Positions 18,927 to 27,459 of a stretch of DNA of 64,000 nt are shown piece after piece (within the stretch, counting starts at the first letter, position 1; each line of letters starts with the position of its first letter). Source of the stretch: Streptomyces griseoluteus (GTDB lineage: Bacteria > Actinomycetota > Actinomycetes > Streptomycetales > Streptomycetaceae); the NCBI GenBank assembly GCA_000717735.1, contig JOBE01000042.1:3849-67848 (forward strand), given 5' to 3'. Made by a program: the position numbers and the translations under genes. The notes under the pieces were generated by a model that was given only the letters and a program-made list of their open reading frames with translations, was not told the origin of the DNA and did no database searches.

Positions 18927-19901
18927 ATGGGACCGATGCGGCGCGTCGTACCGTTCAAGGAGCCGGGCCGGACGGACGTCGGCCGGGTGGGAGGCAAGAA
19001 CGCCTGGCGGCTCCCTGCCGATGGAGTGGGCCTCGCGCGTCTTGAATTCATCGCCGCCCACCAGGTGAAGGTCCATCCGATGGCCCTGCTGCACCCGGAG
19101 CGGATCGATCCACATGACCGTCATGTGATCGACCGGATCACCGAGGGGTACCTCGACCGAGGACAGTACTTCGTCGAGCGCCTGGCCCATGGCATCGCTC
19201 GGATCGCCGCCTCCCGCTGGCCAGCACCCGTCGTCGTACGTACCAGCGACTTCAAGTCCAACGAGTACGCCAAGCTGCTCGGCGGCCGGCCCTTCGAACC
19301 CGACGAGGCCAACCCCATGATCGGCTGGCGCGGTGCGAGCCGCTATTACAGCGACGGCTACCGTGAGGGATTCGCCCTCGAATGCCGTGCGCTGCGCCGG
19401 GTCCGTGAGGAGATGGGACTGACGAACGTGGTCGTCATGATCCCCTTCTGGCGGACCCTCGGAGAGGCGGACCAGGTGCTCGCGGTCATGGCGGAGGAGG
19501 GACTCGTACGGGGTCAGAACGGCTTGCGCGTCTACGTCATGGCGGAGATACCGGCCAACATCATCCTTGCCCAGGACTTCGCGGAACGCTTCGAGGGTTC
19601 TCGATCGGCAGCAACGACCCCTCACGCAACTCACCCTCGGCGTCGACCGCGACTCCGAGGCCCTGGCCCACGTCTTCGACGAGCGCGACCCGCCCGTCGT
19701 CCGCAGTATCCAGACCCTCGCAGCCCGCGCCCACGCGGCCGGCCTGCCGGACTGTGCGGGCAGCGGCCCAGCGACGATCCGGCGTTCACCGCGATCCTGG
19801 TCGCCGCGGGCCTCGACTCCATCTCCGTGGCGCCGGACAGCTTCGCAGCCGTCAAGCGTCACGTCGCCCGAGCGGAGGCGACGCTCGAGACCGATGCTTG
19901 A
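18927..19901 (+). pseudogene. ppsA: Phosphoenolpyruvate synthase remnant with internal deletion and frameshifts
   Basis: The first residues (VVPFKEPGRTDVGRVGGKNA) are the PpsA N-terminus. They jump directly into the C-terminal PEP-binding barrel (ADGVGLARLEFIAAHQVKVH, then PMALLHPER and KSNEYAKLLGGRPFEPDEAN). The ATP-grasp and swivelling His domains, several hundred residues, are missing. Near 19598 the frame shifts, so that TQLTLGVDRDSEALAHVFDE is read in the next frame. Near 19748 it shifts back for CGQRPSDDPAFTAILVAAGL and the end. An intact enzyme would turn pyruvate plus ATP into PEP; this copy cannot. Confidence 0.85.
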
Positions 19902-19918
19902 CGAAGGGAGGAGTGACC

Positions 19919-20101
19919 ATGCCCAGGAAGACACGGAACAGAGTCGCCCGGGACGCCGGACCGTCGCCCCAGCCCGGTCCACAGAAGGCCACGGACACGC
20001 GGCGTGGTCGCCCCATGAACCACCAGCCGCCCGCCAAGGGGGCGAACGGGCGCCCCAAGCGTCCGGTACACACCATCAGGGTGTCGACGCTCTTCCTCTG
20101 A
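19919..20101 (+). CDS. Small basic hypothetical protein
   Basis: 60 aa, very basic and Pro/Gly-rich (PRKTRNRVARDAGPSPQPGP; RGRPMNHQPPAKGANGRPKR), with a hydrophobic end (STLFL). The ATG at 19919 has an excellent site, GAAGGGAGGAG. It lies between the ppsA remnant and the Hrp1-like CBS gene on the same strand. No family is recognised. The good ribosome site supports translation; otherwise it could be a leader or spurious. Confidence 0.4.
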   Translation: MPRKTRNRVARDAGPSPQPGPQKATDTRRGRPMNHQPPAKGANGRPKRPVHTIRVSTLFL

Positions 20102-20156
20102 CCAACGGCGAATCGGCCGGATCGCGAGCAGGGGGGCCTGAAAGGAGGACGCGGCC

Positions 20157-20570
20157 ATGACGACCGCAAGGGAAATCATGCACACCGGTGCGAGCTGCGT
20201 GCAGGAGAACGAGAGCCTGATGGACGCCGCACGCCGCATGAGCGAACTGGATGTCGGCGCACTGCCCATCTGCGGACCGGACGACCGGCTGCACGGCATC
20301 ATCACCGACCGGGACATCGTGGTGAAGTGCCTTGCCAAGGGCAAGGACCCCCAACGGATGACGGCCGGGCACCTCGCCCAGGGCAAGCCGGTCACCGTGG
20401 ACGCGGGCGCCGACAGCGAAGAGGTGCTCCGCACGATGCAGGACCACCACATTCGCCGCGTGCCCGTGATCGACGACCATCGCCTGGTCGGCATGATCAG
20501 TGAGGCGGACCTGGCGCGGCACCTGCCGGAGGAACGGGTGGGCCGATTCGTCGAGGAGATCTGCCGCTGA
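20157..20570 (+). CDS. Two-CBS-domain protein (Hrp1/Rv2626c type)
   Basis: 137 aa made only of two CBS domains: TTAREIMHTGASCVQENESL ... GIITDRDIVVKCLAKGKD and LAQGKPVTVDAGADSEEVLR ... GMISEADLARHLPEE. Length and the TDRDIVV motif match Hrp1, a hypoxic-response protein strongly induced by DosR in M. tuberculosis. The ATG at 20157 follows GAAAGGAGGA. Unlike the other CBS proteins here it lacks BON. The likely role is ligand-dependent dimer signalling; the ligand is unknown. Confidence 0.88.
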   Translation: MTTAREIMHTGASCVQENESLMDAARRMSELDVGALPICGPDDRLHGIITDRDIVVKCLAKGKDPQRMTAGHLAQGKPVTVDAGADSEEVLRTMQDHHIRRVPVIDDHRLVGMISEADLARHLPEERVGRFVEEICR

Positions 20571-20593
20571 CAGCACCGGAGCCGTGGCGCCTT

Positions 20594-20631
20594 GGGCAGG
20601 TCGGTCCTTCCTGGTGCGGCCCGTTCGGCCC
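20594..20631. promoter_or_regulatory. Palindromic boxes upstream of Hsp20 operon
   Basis: GGCCCGTTCGGCCC (20618-20631) is a strong box. GGGCAGGTCGGTCC (20594-20607) is weaker and offset by 24 bp rather than 21. They lie about 157-194 bp before the Hsp20 ATG at 20788. Confidence 0.45.
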
Positions 20632-20787
20632 CGTGGGACAGCCCCCTCGGACGCTGCGCCACACGACCTCGCGGGCGGACGATCGGGTGACGGAGTCGGA
20701 CCGGGCCCCGCAGCCCGATCAGCCGCCTGTCCACACCGACTCGGGTCCACGACGACCGTCCTGGGCCCCGAAACGAGGAGCAGAACA

Positions 20788-21246
20788 ATGGCCGGAGGCA
20801 AGGTGGAACGCAGGCACAGCCTCTTCCCCGACTTCAACGACTGGTTCAACCGCGAGTTTCCGGGGCTGCCCGGGTGGCGACCCGCGACGGCTGCCCACTC
20901 CATCCCGGTGGAGGTGACCAGCGGTGACGGCGTGTACACACTGCGGGCCGAACTCCCGGGCATGGACCCGGACAACGACATCAGCATCACCGTCGACGAC
21001 AACCTCATCACCGTGAGCGCGGAGCACAGCGAGGGCAAGGAGGACAAGGAGCACTCGGAGTTCCGCTACGGATCGTTCCGCAGGACGGTGCGCCTCCCGG
21101 GAACGATCCCGGCCGACGACGTCGAGGCGTCGTACGCGGACGGCATCCTCACCATCCGCGTCCCGATGCCCGAGGAGGAGACCACGTCCGTCCGGACCAT
21201 TCCGGTGAAGCGCAGCGACATGCCGGACGGGGGAGCGGCGCCATGA
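20788..21246 (+). CDS. Small heat shock protein, Hsp20/alpha-crystallin family
   Basis: 152 aa. A short N-terminal arm (LFPDFNDWFNREFPGLPGW) precedes the alpha-crystallin domain (IPVEVTSGDGVYTLRAELPG ... ELPGMDPDNDISITVDDNLI), with the GILTIRVPMPE end motif. It is an ATP-independent holdase chaperone, the counterpart of DosR-induced HspX. The ATG at 20788 follows GAGGAG. Its stop overlaps the flavodoxin start (ATGA). Confidence 0.92.
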   Translation: MAGGKVERRHSLFPDFNDWFNREFPGLPGWRPATAAHSIPVEVTSGDGVYTLRAELPGMDPDNDISITVDDNLITVSAEHSEGKEDKEHSEFRYGSFRRTVRLPGTIPADDVEASYADGILTIRVPMPEEETTSVRTIPVKRSDMPDGGAAP

Positions 21247-21746
21247 GCGCCAAGCGCGTCCTGGTCGCCTACGGCAGCAAGGCCGGCGCGACCGCCGGGA
21301 TAGCCGAAGAGATCGGCAAGACGCTGCGGGACGACGGCTTCGACGCGGTCGTCCTTCCCGCCGACACTGTCACCGACGTGAGCGGCTACGACGGCGTCGT
21401 TCTCGGCGGAGCCCTCTACGCCGGGCACTGGACCGGCAAGGCACGACGGTGCGCCCGGCGCAACGCCGATCAGCTCAGGCACCGGCCGCTGTGGTTCTTC
21501 AGCAGTGGTCCAGTCGACCGTTCCGCGGACGAGCACGACATCCCGCCCGTACGGGGAGTGGCCCGGCGGATGAAGAAGCTCGGTGCTCGTGAGCACATCA
21601 CCTTCGGCGGCTCTGTCACGGCCGAGACGTCGGACCCTGTCGCCCGGCACATGGTGAGCCGGGGCAAGGGCGGCGACTTCCGCAATCCGGAACGGATCCG
21701 GGTATGGGCCCACCACATCGGAACGGAACTCGACGCCACCCCCTGA
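21243..21746 (+). CDS. Flavodoxin-domain protein (HemG-like)
   Basis: 167 aa. The FMN phosphate loop AYGSKAGATAGIAEEIGKTL is clear, followed by the flavodoxin strand YDGVVLGGALYAGHWTGKAR and WFFSSGPVDRS. This family includes menaquinone-linked protoporphyrinogen oxidases and general flavodoxins, so redox or heme maturation in low oxygen is plausible. It is coupled to Hsp20 by ATGA. Confidence 0.85.
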   Translation: MSAKRVLVAYGSKAGATAGIAEEIGKTLRDDGFDAVVLPADTVTDVSGYDGVVLGGALYAGHWTGKARRCARRNADQLRHRPLWFFSSGPVDRSADEHDIPPVRGVARRMKKLGAREHITFGGSVTAETSDPVARHMVSRGKGGDFRNPERIRVWAHHIGTELDATP

Positions 21747-21841
21747 GCGGTGCCGCGGATCCATTGGCCGGCCACCCCCGGGAGGGGCGGGATGTTGCAC
21801 CACGAGCCGTCGGGCAGCGGGAGCGCCCCGCTGCCGAGAGG

Positions 21842-22200
21842 ACCTTTCGGGCGTGCCCCCTGGCCTTCGTCCTGATCGTGGCCCTGGTCTGCGGCGCCGT
21901 GGCCGCCGGCATGCTGTGGAACGCCGGAGCCAGGGCCGATCGTGAGCTCGCCGCCCACCGTCACCAGGTCCGGGCGACCACTACAGGACCGGCCAAAGAA
22001 CTACCCGTCGCGACTCGGTACGGCGCGAAGCCACAGGCCGTCGCACCGGCGGTGTGGGAACAGCCCGTGCATGTCCCTCGGTCCGGGAACATCCACGTCC
22101 CGCCCGCGACGTCCCAGGGGCGCGCCGTGACGATCTGGGTGGACGACGAGGGGACGCCCGCCCGGCCCCCGGGCGGCGCTGCGGACCGAGCCGTCACCTC
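21842..22200 (+). pseudogene. Rv1733c-like membrane protein remnant
   Basis: One N-terminal membrane segment (LAFVLIVALVCGAVAAGMLW), then AHRHQVRATT and the domain part VTIWVDDEGTPARPPGGAAD match the layout of Rv1733c-like proteins: TM1, ~120 extracytoplasmic residues, TM2. The start codon, N-terminal basic segment and second membrane helix are missing. The sequence breaks off at about 22200, where the tail of a P-type ATPase begins in another frame. Rv1733c is itself a DosR-regulon gene, so this is a decayed regulon member. Confidence 0.6.
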
Positions 22201-22512
22201 TCAGCCTTCGCGGCCCGCACCGACCACGCGGCGCTCCGCGACATCGGGGTGTTCTCGAATCCGCTGCTGCTCGCCGGCATCGCCTTCGAGCTCGCGTTCA
22301 CCGCCGCCCTCGTCTACGCGCCCCCGCTCCAGCACCTCTTCGGCACGGCCGCCCTCCCTCTGGACGTCGTCCTGCTCATCGCGACCTTCCCGGTCCTGGT
22401 GTGGGGCACGGACGAGCTGAGGCGCGCCAGGCGGCGCCGTCAGCTGCCGTCCGCGGCGCGCTCGGTCCCGGCGGTCTCCGTGCCGCCCTGGTCGAGGCGG
22501 AAGGGCGGGTAG
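22198..22512 (+). pseudogene. Cation-transporting P-type ATPase, C-terminal remnant
   Basis: About 100 residues of the last membrane bundle of a PMCA/CtpF-like ATPase: FAARTDHAALRDIGVFSNP, then LLLAGIAFELAFTAALVYAP, LQHLFGTAALPLDVVLLIAT and FPVLVWGTDELRRARRRR. All catalytic domains are absent. It is not a fragment of the ATPase at 34939, whose C-terminus differs. Its last 73 bp overlap the convergent DUF4389 gene. Confidence 0.7.
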
Positions 22513-23120
22513 GCGTCCGTCATGAGGCTCGCGTACGCGGCGACGCGAAGGACCCAGCGGTTCAGTCCGACGATCAGGACGAACAGGTCGCGCGGATAGC
22601 GCTCGGTGAAGGCGAGGGCGAAGGCCGCGATGATCGTGAGCAGGGTGATCAGGCCGCCGCTCCACCATCCTGCATGCATGCCGCTGGTGAAGAAGGCGAT
22701 CACGAGGTAGTGGGGTATGGCGAGCAGCCACCACTTGACCAGGACCAGCGAGCGCGAGAGGCGCTCCGGGTAGGCGATGTCGAGCCGGGCGGGGTAGTCG
22801 GGCTCCGGGCCCAGGCTGAAGGGCGGGTAGCGGTCGGTACCGAGGGCGCCGTACGAGTAGTAGGACACGCGCCAGGACCAGCGGAGCACGCCGAGGTTGA
22901 AGTCGAACAGGCCCCGTGGGAAGCGCTCGGTGAACAGGATGGCGAAGAACGCGATCACTGTGACGACGAGGAAGGCGATCCAGAGGAAGAACAGCACGAT
23001 CCAGTGGGGGATCACCAGGATCCATTTCACCAGCCACAGCCAGCGGGACAGCCGGCTGTCGAGTTCGGCCTTCACCGTCACCGGAGGGTGAGGGGCGCGT
23101 TGTATGTCCATGATCGTCAC
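22440..23120 (-). CDS. DUF4389 membrane protein
   Basis: 226 aa with two homologous membrane halves. Each has a hairpin (WLVKWILVIPHWIVLFFLWI / VLVKWWLLAIPHYLVIAFFT), then FTERFPRGLFDFNLGVLRW or FTERYPRDLFVLIVGLNRW, and a YPPF motif. This is the DUF4389 pattern; function unknown. The GTG at 23120 overlaps the CBS stop; the ATG at 23111 is an alternative. It is the last gene of the leftward operon Crp remnant - CBS - pncB - CBS - DUF4389. Confidence 0.85.
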   Translation of the reverse strand: MTIMDIQRAPHPPVTVKAELDSRLSRWLWLVKWILVIPHWIVLFFLWIAFLVVTVIAFFAILFTERFPRGLFDFNLGVLRWSWRVSYYSYGALGTDRYPPFSLGPEPDYPARLDIAYPERLSRSLVLVKWWLLAIPHYLVIAFFTSGMHAGWWSGGLITLLTIIAAFALAFTERYPRDLFVLIVGLNRWVLRVAAYASLMTDAYPPFRLDQGGTETAGTERAADGS

Positions 23121-23722
23121 TTCCTCGGCAGATCGTCGTCTTCGTACGTGAGCCGGTCGACGACCCCCACGACACCGTCGACGCTGTTGCAGAGCCTGAG
23201 GAGCACCGGCACGAGGCTGCGGCGACGCACCATGCCACTGAGGGTGACCCGGCCGTCCACTACCTCAACCGACAGGGCGGACGGGCTCAGCCCCAGGGTG
23301 TGGGTGACGACGTCTTCGACGATCTCCTCCTGGATCGCCCGGTCCCTGCGCAGAAACAGCTGGACGAGGTCGCTGCGGCTGAGGACGCCCACGAGCTGCC
23401 CTTCGTCGTCGACCACGGGCAGGCGCTTGACCCCGGACCGGTCCATCACACGGGCGGCCCGCACCACGCTCCACTCAGGTCGGGCGACGACGGCGGGACT
23501 CGACATGAGCGCGCCCGCGGTGTCGAGCCCGGCCCCGGCGGCACGGCGGCGTACCAGGTCCGCCTCCGAGACAACGCCCAGAGGCCGCTTCGACTCGTCC
23601 ACCACGCACACCGCGGTGATGTCGAACTCGTCCAGGAGCCGGGCGATCTCCTTGAACGCCGTGCCCGGGACGACGCTGACCGCCGTGGGTGTCATCAGAT
23701 CCGCGACGCTGCGGTGCCTCAT
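23117..23722 (-). CDS. CBS-CBS-BON domain protein
   Basis: 201 aa: CBS1 (VADLMTPTAVSVVPGTAFKE ... GVVSEADLVRRR), CBS2 (LMSSPAVVARPEWSVVRAAR ... GVLSRSDLVQLFL), BON (LSVEVVDGRVTLSGMVRRRS). Both ends overlap neighbours (ATGA with pncB, GTGA with DUF4389). CBS1 has CVVDE where paralogues have PVVD. Confidence 0.88.
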   Translation of the reverse strand: MRHRSVADLMTPTAVSVVPGTAFKEIARLLDEFDITAVCVVDESKRPLGVVSEADLVRRRAAGAGLDTAGALMSSPAVVARPEWSVVRAARVMDRSGVKRLPVVDDEGQLVGVLSRSDLVQLFLRRDRAIQEEIVEDVVTHTLGLSPSALSVEVVDGRVTLSGMVRRRSLVPVLLRLCNSVDGVVGVVDRLTYEDDDLPRK

Positions 23723-25059
23723 TGCCCGTCACCTTCCAACATCTGCGCCTCGATCCGGTGTCGTACGACTGCCGTCAAGGCCGCCAGTCGCGTTGACACC
23801 GTAGGCAGCGGTGGCACTGGGTGCCCGATACTCCTGGCCTCTTCCGGCAGCGCCGCGATGTCGGCCTCGAAGCGGGCTCGGGGTGCGGCCAGGGTGTCGG
23901 GCGGCTCCGTACGCAGCCCGCCGCGCATCACGGTCCGCAGCAAAGGCTCCGTGCCCTCAGGAGACTCCTCCTTCGCCAGGCCGATGACGTCCCGCAGGCC
24001 GGGGCCGCGGAAGACCTGCTTCGGGCTGGGAGCCGTCTCCTTCGCGGACGAGAGCTTCATAACGGGCCGTCCGTCGTACTCGACCAGCTTGTACGCCGCG
24101 TCCAGGTACGGGGCGTCGGCGGCCGTGCCAACCCTGGTCCCCACGGCGGACACGTCGATCGGCGCCCCCTTCCGTACGAGCCGGTCGACGCCGTATTCGT
24201 CCAGACCGCCGCTTGCGATGATCTCCACGTCCCTCAGCCCCGCCTCGTCGAGTGCGGTACGGGCCCGGCGGGCCGGCGCGCCCAGGTCTCCGCTGTCGAG
24301 GCGGATCCCGCACCCCGGGCCCAGCCCGAGGTCCTTGAGCACGCGCGCCGCCGTCGCGACACCACGGTCGGTGTCGAAGGTGTCGACCAGGAAGGTCACC
24401 GGGCCGGGATGGGTGCGTGCGAAGGCACGGAACGCCTGCTCCTCGGAGGCGAAGGGCTCGACGTACGAGTGGGCCATCGTGCCGGCGGCCGGGATGCCGT
24501 ACCGGCGCGCGGCGGCGACGTTGCTGGTACCGGCGAAGCCGACCAGGCCGCACAGGCGCGCCGCCTGCATGCCCGCCTCGGCTCCGTGGGTCCGGCGCAG
24601 CGAGAAGTCCACCAGGGGCCGCCCGGCGGCGGCGAGCACACACCGGGCCGCCTTGGGCGCGACGGCCGTCTGATGGCAGAGGAGGGACAGCAAGTAGGTC
24701 TCCACGAGCTGTGCCTGTGGCAGCGGCGCGGTGACCTCCAGGAGCGGCTCACCGGCGAGGACGAGCCGTCCTTCGGGCACGGCGCGGACCTGCCCGTCGA
24801 ACGACAGCCCCTGCAGCGGTTCGAGGTCCTCGACCGGCCGCCGCAGCGCCTCGGCGAGCCCCTTGACGTCGGAAGCGCCCACCCGGAAGCGGGAGAGGTA
24901 GCCGAGGGCGGGTTCCAGTCCTGCGGCGGCGAGGAACCCGCGCCCCGGCGGAAGGTCACGGACGAAGAGGCTGAACGTCGCCGGTGCCTGCATGCCCTCC
25001 CGCAGGTACGAGAGCGCCATAGTGACCTCGTACAGGTCGGTGGCAGTCACCTCGGACAT
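23719..25059 (-). CDS. pncB: Nicotinate phosphoribosyltransferase
   Basis: 446 aa. It makes nicotinate mononucleotide from nicotinate, PRPP and ATP, the first step of the Preiss-Handler NAD salvage route. Visible are the N-terminal TATDLYEVTMALSYLREG, the active-site block DFSLRRTHGAEAGMQAAR with catalytic His, GFAGTSNVAAARRYGIPAAG followed by TMAHSYV, and the PRPP strand RLDSGDLGAPARRARTALDE. It lies between two CBS-BON genes: 2 bp from one, overlapping the other. This ties NAD supply to the adenylate-sensing module. Confidence 0.92.
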   Translation of the reverse strand: MSEVTATDLYEVTMALSYLREGMQAPATFSLFVRDLPPGRGFLAAAGLEPALGYLSRFRVGASDVKGLAEALRRPVEDLEPLQGLSFDGQVRAVPEGRLVLAGEPLLEVTAPLPQAQLVETYLLSLLCHQTAVAPKAARCVLAAAGRPLVDFSLRRTHGAEAGMQAARLCGLVGFAGTSNVAAARRYGIPAAGTMAHSYVEPFASEEQAFRAFARTHPGPVTFLVDTFDTDRGVATAARVLKDLGLGPGCGIRLDSGDLGAPARRARTALDEAGLRDVEIIASGGLDEYGVDRLVRKGAPIDVSAVGTRVGTAADAPYLDAAYKLVEYDGRPVMKLSSAKETAPSPKQVFRGPGLRDVIGLAKEESPEGTEPLLRTVMRGGLRTEPPDTLAAPRARFEADIAALPEEARSIGHPVPPLPTVSTRLAALTAVVRHRIEAQMLEGDGQ

Positions 25060-25061
25060 GG

Positions 25062-25715
25062 CTACGTCCCGGCCTGGGCGGTGAGCTCGCACCGTACATC
25101 CACCACGCCTTCGACGGTCCGCGCCAGGCGTGCCGCGAGTGGGATGAGCGCGCTGTCGCGGACCTCGCCGGACACGGTGACGACACCGGCGTCGACACGG
25201 ACGTCGACCTGGTGGTGGGAAAGCGGGAACAGGTGCTCGATGACGTCTCGGCGCACCTCGGCGGCGAGTTCGTCGTCGGAGCGGAGGAAGACCTTGAGCA
25301 GGTCGGACCGGCTCACGATCCCCTGGATCGTCCCGCTCGCGTCGACGACCGGCAGCCGCTTGACGCGATGGGCGGCCATGAGGCGGGCGGCCTGAGGCAG
25401 AGATGCCTCTGGGGTAACGGTGACGGCGGGTGAGGTCATCAGGTCCTCGGCCCGTCGGGACCCGGCCTTGGCAGTGGCGTCGAGCCGCCGCATCTGTTCG
25501 ACGAGGCCGAGGCGGTGGTCGTGGAACTCCTCCTTGAGGAGCAGATCCGCCTCGGAGACCACTCCGACGACGCGGCCCTCGCCCTCCACCACGGGCACGG
25601 CGGTCACCTTCCACCGCTCCATGGCGGCGACGATCTCCTTGAACTCCGCGCCGGGCAGAACGGCGACGACCTTTTTGGTCATCACGTCGGCGACGGTGAA
25701 CGGATGGGACGTCAT
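25062..25715 (-). CDS. CBS-CBS-BON domain protein
   Basis: 217 aa: CBS1 (VADVMTKKVVAVLPGAEFKE ... GVVSEADLLLKEEF), a charged linker, CBS2 (DLMTSPAVTVTPEASLPQAA ... GIVSRSDLLKVFL), BON (VDVRVDAGVVTVSGEVRDSA). It is the closest paralogue of the truncated CBS gene at 40104-40658, sharing the LLxKEEF linker and SRSDLLKVFLR. The start is ATG at 25715, 10 bp after the small Crp remnant. Confidence 0.88.
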   Translation of the reverse strand: MTSHPFTVADVMTKKVVAVLPGAEFKEIVAAMERWKVTAVPVVEGEGRVVGVVSEADLLLKEEFHDHRLGLVEQMRRLDATAKAGSRRAEDLMTSPAVTVTPEASLPQAARLMAAHRVKRLPVVDASGTIQGIVSRSDLLKVFLRSDDELAAEVRRDVIEHLFPLSHHQVDVRVDAGVVTVSGEVRDSALIPLAARLARTVEGVVDVRCELTAQAGT

Positions 25716-25725
25716 GGCTCTCTCC

Positions 25726-25875
25726 TCACCGGGCGTAGGCCAGGGGTTCCGCGCCGACGCGCGGCATGAGGTCGTCGCGTGTGCCCGCGGGGAAGCTGAC
25801 CGGGTGCGCGTGCTCCAGGAGCTGGTCGCGTGCCTCGGGAGTGTGTTCGTTCAGCAGCGTCCGCGCAGTGCTCAT
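25726..25875 (-). pseudogene. Crp-like cyclic-nucleotide-binding protein, N-terminal remnant
   Basis: A 49-codon reading frame with a strong site (GGAGGACACC before ATG 25875). Residues 1-34 (RTLLNEHTPEARDQLLEHAH, then PVSFPAGTR) are the start of a cNMP-binding domain as in Streptomyces Crp/Fnr-type proteins. After GTR it jumps to a short tail (DDLMPRVGAEPLAYAR) and stops. The rest of the domain is gone, but the leader position and ribosome site remain. It may still act as the first translated frame of the CBS/pncB operon. A second broken Crp-like gene lies before the paralogous CBS gene near 40.7 kb. Confidence 0.65.
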
Positions 25876-25930
25876 GGTGTCCTCCAGCCCTACCTCCACA
25901 GGCTCCCGCCCGGCGGCCGGCCACGGGGAG

Positions 25931-25965
25931 GGCCACGCAGGGCACACCGGGGGGCCGAAGGGCCC
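25931..25965. promoter_or_regulatory. Tandem palindromic box upstream of the Crp remnant/CBS/pncB operon
   Basis: GGCCACGCAGGGCA (25931-25944) and GGGCCGAAGGGCCC (25952-25965) have starts 21 bp apart, 56 bp before the ATG at 25875. The arrangement matches the pair at 904-938 almost base for base. It sits directly after the stop of the beta-CASP gene. Confidence 0.55.
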
Positions 25966-25968
25966 CCG

Positions 25969-27396
25969 TCAGCGGACCAGGACGGCCTCCCCGGAGCGGG
26001 GCACGACGGCCGTCCAGCCCAGTTCGCGGTCGATGCGGTCGCGCAGCGCCTCGGAAGCGGCCGGTTCGCCGTGGACGAGGCAGGTGGTGTGCGGGGGAGG
26101 GGCGCCGCGCAGCCAGTCGATGATCTGTCCGGCGTCGGCGTGTGCCGAGAAGTGGGGAACGTCGGCGATCTCGGCCCGTACGGGCACGTACTCGCCGAAA
26201 ATCTTGAGTGCCCGGGCACCGTCCACGAGGTCCCGCGCCCGGGTACCGGCTGCGGCGAAGCCGACCACGACGACCGCGTTGCGCGGGTCCGGGAGCAGCC
26301 GGCGCAGGTGGTGCAGGACGCGGCCGCCGGTGGCCATGCCGGCCGAGGAGACGATGACGGCGGGCCCCCTGACCTCGTTGATCTCGATGGACTCCTGGAC
26401 TGTACGCGCGGCGAGGAACGGCGCGGGGCTCAGTGCGGCTGCTCCCTCGGCGAGGATTTCCGGCCGCAGCTCGGGGGAGCGCTCGCGTACCGCGTCCTGG
26501 TAGACGTCGAGGGCGGCCAGGGCCATGGGGCTGTCCACGTACACGGGGACTGATCGCGGTAGGACGCCCGTCTCGCGCAGCAGCGTTGGTTCGTGCAGGA
26601 CAACCTCGGTGCGGTCGATCGCGAAGGCGGGGATGACGACGGTGCCGCTCCGGACGGCGGTCCGCGCGATCACGGCGGCGAACTCCGACCGGGCGGACTC
26701 CTGGTCGTGGCGGCGGTCGCCGTACGTGGACTCCATCAGCAGCACGTCGGCGCCGGAGAACGGTTCGGGCGGCAGCAGCAGTGGGTGTCCGGGCCGCCCC
26801 AGGTCCCCGGACACGGCCAGGGTGTGGCCATCCTCCAGCGTCAGGCGGGCCCACGCGGATCCCAGGATGTGCCCGCCGTGGTGGAGCGTCAGCCGGGTGC
26901 CGGACATGATCTCCACGTCCTCGCCGACCGGGACCGGGTCGAAGAACGCCAGCGTCTTCTCCACATCGGAGTCGTCGTACAGCGGCTTGGCCGGGCGGTG
27001 CTTGGACCAGCCGTGCTCATCGGCGTGCCGGACGGCCTCCATCTGGAGCCGGGCGCTGTCACGCAGCACGATTCCGGCGAGCCGGGCCGTGTTGGCGCTG
27101 GTGAGGATCGGTCCGCGGAAGCCCTGCCGGACCAGGCGGGGCAGGTAGCCGCAGTGGTCCAGATGGGCATGTGTGACGACCACGGCGTCGACGTCCGCGG
27201 CGTCGCGGGCGAACCGTTCCCAGTTGCGGCGCCGCAAGGTCGCGAAACCCTGGAAGAGACCGCAGTCGAGGAGGATCCGCGCATGGTCGCTCTCGACCGG
27301 GAACTTGCTTCCGGTGACCGTTCCCACGCCGCCCAGGAAACTGAGCAGTGCGGGTCGCGGAGCGGTGGGAGCGGTGTTCGGGGCTGCCTCGGACAC
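25969..27396 (-). CDS. Metallo-beta-lactamase/beta-CASP RNA-processing family protein
   Basis: 475 aa. The metal site [19 protein letters not shown], the [15 protein letters not shown] strand with [16 protein letters not shown], the beta-[19 protein letters not shown] and [20 protein letters not shown], and the C-terminal [15 protein letters not shown] are those of CPSF/KH-less exo-endonucleases. It probably cleaves RNA in the cytoplasm. The GTG at 27396 is chosen because AAGGAGG lies upstream. It faces away from the Adh operon across a tandem box. Confidence 0.9.
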   Translation of the reverse strand: MSEAAPNTAPTAPRPALLSFLGGVGTVTGSKFPVESDHARILLDCGLFQGFATLRRRNWERFARDAADVDAVVVTHAHLDHCGYLPRLVRQGFRGPILTSANTARLAGIVLRDSARLQMEAVRHADEHGWSKHRPAKPLYDDSDVEKTLAFFDPVPVGEDVEIMSGTRLTLHHGGHILGSAWARLTLEDGHTLAVSGDLGRPGHPLLLPPEPFSGADVLLMESTYGDRRHDQESARSEFAAVIARTAVRSGTVVIPAFAIDRTEVVLHEPTLLRETGVLPRSVPVYVDSPMALAALDVYQDAVRERSPELRPEILAEGAAALSPAPFLAARTVQESIEINEVRGPAVIVSSAGMATGGRVLHHLRRLLPDPRNAVVVVGFAAAGTRARDLVDGARALKIFGEYVPVRAEIADVPHFSAHADAGQIIDWLRGAPPPHTTCLVHGEPAASEALRDRIDRELGWTAVVPRSGEAVLVR

Positions 27397-27459
27397 GGTC
27401 AGCCCTCCTTCGGAGTGGACCGGTCTCCACCTTCGCATCCGGACCGGCCGGGACCGGAG

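Noticed and set aside
20788..21054. Long antisense and frame-shifted open frames throughout, for example across Hsp20, CopA and the P-type ATPase
   Set aside because: They are shadows caused by high third-position GC; their translations are Arg/Pro/Ala-rich with no domain.
21840..21853. GGACCTTTCGGGCG as another regulon box before the Rv1733c-like remnant
   Set aside because: One arm is poor and there is no partner 21 bp away.
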